Source: Kiritimatiellales bacterium
GTDB lineage: Bacteria; Verrucomicrobiota; Kiritimatiellia; Kiritimatiellales; Pontiellaceae
Length of the DNA: 7,424 bases
Assembly: GCA_015486775.1 (NCBI GenBank)
Contig: WFRA01000191.1
Span: forward strand, 1-7,424
Reading direction: 5' to 3'
The notes under the pieces are model-generated. The model did not search any database and had not been told where the DNA came from. It worked only from the letters and a program-made list of their open reading frames with translations. How positions within the stretch are numbered: the first letter of the stretch is position 1; each line of letters starts with the position of its first letter. Positions 6,671-7,424 of the stretch are shown here, in pieces. Made by a program: the position numbers and the translations under genes.

Positions 6671-7424
6671 CTATTCCGCGCAATATTCCGACACCGCCCG
6701 CTTGATGGCCCGGACGGAGCGGGGAGGCACGGTAAATTCGCGGAGGCCGAGCCCGAGCAGCTGCGGAACCATGTCTTCGCGGCCGGCCAGCGAACCGCAG
6801 AGCCCGATCAGCCCGGCCTCCTCGGAACGGCAGACCATGCCGACGAGCTTGAGGACGGAGGGATGCGTGGGCTGGAAGTAGCCCTCGGCCAACGGGCTTG
6901 CACGCGAGGCCGCAAGGGTGTACTGGGTGAGGTCGTTCGAGCCGATCCGGACAAAATCAGACCATTTCCAGATCCGGTCGATCAGCAGGGCGGCGGAGGG
7001 TGTCTCCACCATGGCACCGAGCGGCGGCGGGGGAATGCCTTCCCTCCGCGCCTCGGCTTCGAGGGTCGTGCGCACCGTGCGCATCTCTTCGGCCACCGTG
7101 ACCATGGGAACAAGAATGTGCAGGTCGTAGCGTCGCGAGAGCTTGAGAAGGGCTTGTAGCTGGGACTTGAGTAGCTCCGGATGCGCGGCCAGCAGGCGGA
7201 TGCCCCTGTAGCCGGTCATGGTCGATCCGCCGAGGCTGTCCTTGAGGTAGGAAAGGGGTTTGTCGCCACCGGCGTCAAGCAGCCGGACATAGGCCGGGCG
7301 GCCCGCCATCGGCTCCAAGATCTCCGGAAGCCGCCGCAGGATTTCGTCCCGGTCCGGCGCGGATTCCGCCTGCATGTAGAGCGATTCCATCCGCAGCAGG
7401 CCAATTCCGTCGGCACCGGCATCC
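6671..7424 (-). CDS. ptsI: PTS enzyme I-like phosphoenolpyruvate-protein phosphotransferase, C-terminal part (5' end outside window)
   Basis: Enzyme I takes phosphate from PEP in the cytoplasm and passes it, through a histidine in its N-terminal half, to HPr and then to the sugar-specific PTS components. Only the PEP-binding TIM-barrel part is visible: 250 residues before the stop. The frame is open to the window edge and begins with the family motif GADGIGLLR, so the Met codon at 7388-7390 is internal and is not the start. Conserved blocks seen in order are VRLLDAGGDK, GYRGIR, MVETPSA (magnesium-ligand Glu), GSNDLTQYT (Asn-Asp, second magnesium ligand) and the catalytic-cysteine loop GLCG. 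Oddities: the loop reads CGSLAGRED where the family usually has CGE-A-D, the position before the Arg of TLAASR is Ser rather than Asp, and the protein ends about 45 residues earlier than E. coli or Bacillus EI. The phosphohistidine domain lies outside the window, so a fused multi-domain PTS protein or an EI paralogue is also possible. Confidence 0.9.
   Translation of the reverse strand, partial: DAGADGIGLLRMESLYMQAESAPDRDEILRRLPEILEPMAGRPAYVRLLDAGGDKPLSYLKDSLGGSTMTGYRGIRLLAAHPELLKSQLQALLKLSRRYDLHILVPMVTVAEEMRTVRTTLEAEARREGIPPPPLGAMVETPSAALLIDRIWKWSDFVRIGSNDLTQYTLAASRASPLAEGYFQPTHPSVLKLVGMVCRSEEAGLIGLCGSLAGREDMVPQLLGLGLREFTVPPRSVRAIKRAVSEYCAE

Noticed and set aside
6662..7159. Plus-strand open frame of 165 codons opposite the enzyme I gene
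   Set aside because: It is a codon-register mirror of a gene with unmistakable enzyme I motifs.
7388..7390. ATG as the start of the enzyme I gene
   Set aside because: The frame stays open upstream and encodes DAGADGIGLLR, a conserved internal enzyme I motif, so the gene continues beyond the window.

Overview
The window is GC-rich and coding almost end to end. It holds three genes, all on the minus strand, so the biological order runs from high to low coordinates. No RNA gene, insertion sequence, integrase, CRISPR array or other mobile signature is visible. The organism looks like a Gram-negative environmental bacterium that exports very large, Asn/Thr/Ser-rich multidomain proteins. The style (sandwich domains ending in FDDIKV, Thr-Asn-Val turns, a GYNVYR fibronectin strand) suggests the Verrucomicrobiota/Kiritimatiellota/Planctomycetota neighbourhood. 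That placement is an impression from protein style, not a phylogenetic result.

Right edge (6671-7424): the C-terminal part of an enzyme I-type PEP-utilizing phosphotransferase (PTS EI, PtsI-like), whose 5' end lies outside the window. Most PEP- and magnesium-binding residues and the active-site cysteine are kept. The normally invariant Glu after Cys-Gly is a Ser, and the usual C-terminal helical tail is missing.

Gap (6554-6670): 117 bases with a perfect A/T-armed palindrome just after the EI stop, a reasonable sigma-70-like promoter and a good ribosome binding site. This suggests that the next gene starts a new transcription unit.

Centre (791-6553): one 1920-codon gene for a secreted protein. 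In order it has a signal peptide, two beta-sandwich modules, a CARDB-like module, a long beta-rich body with cysteine clusters, a helical segment of about 360 residues, and a beta-rich C-terminal module of about 285 residues carrying a CxxC. I do not recognise the whole protein as a named family. No standard C-terminal sorting signal is present.

Left edge (1-770): the start of a second exported protein, 20 bases downstream and with its own ribosome binding site, which begins a fibronectin type III-like domain as it leaves the window. The giant protein and this smaller one probably form an operon and may act together outside the cytoplasm, possibly at the cell surface. Their function cannot be told from the sequence. 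They are the best candidate here for something undescribed.
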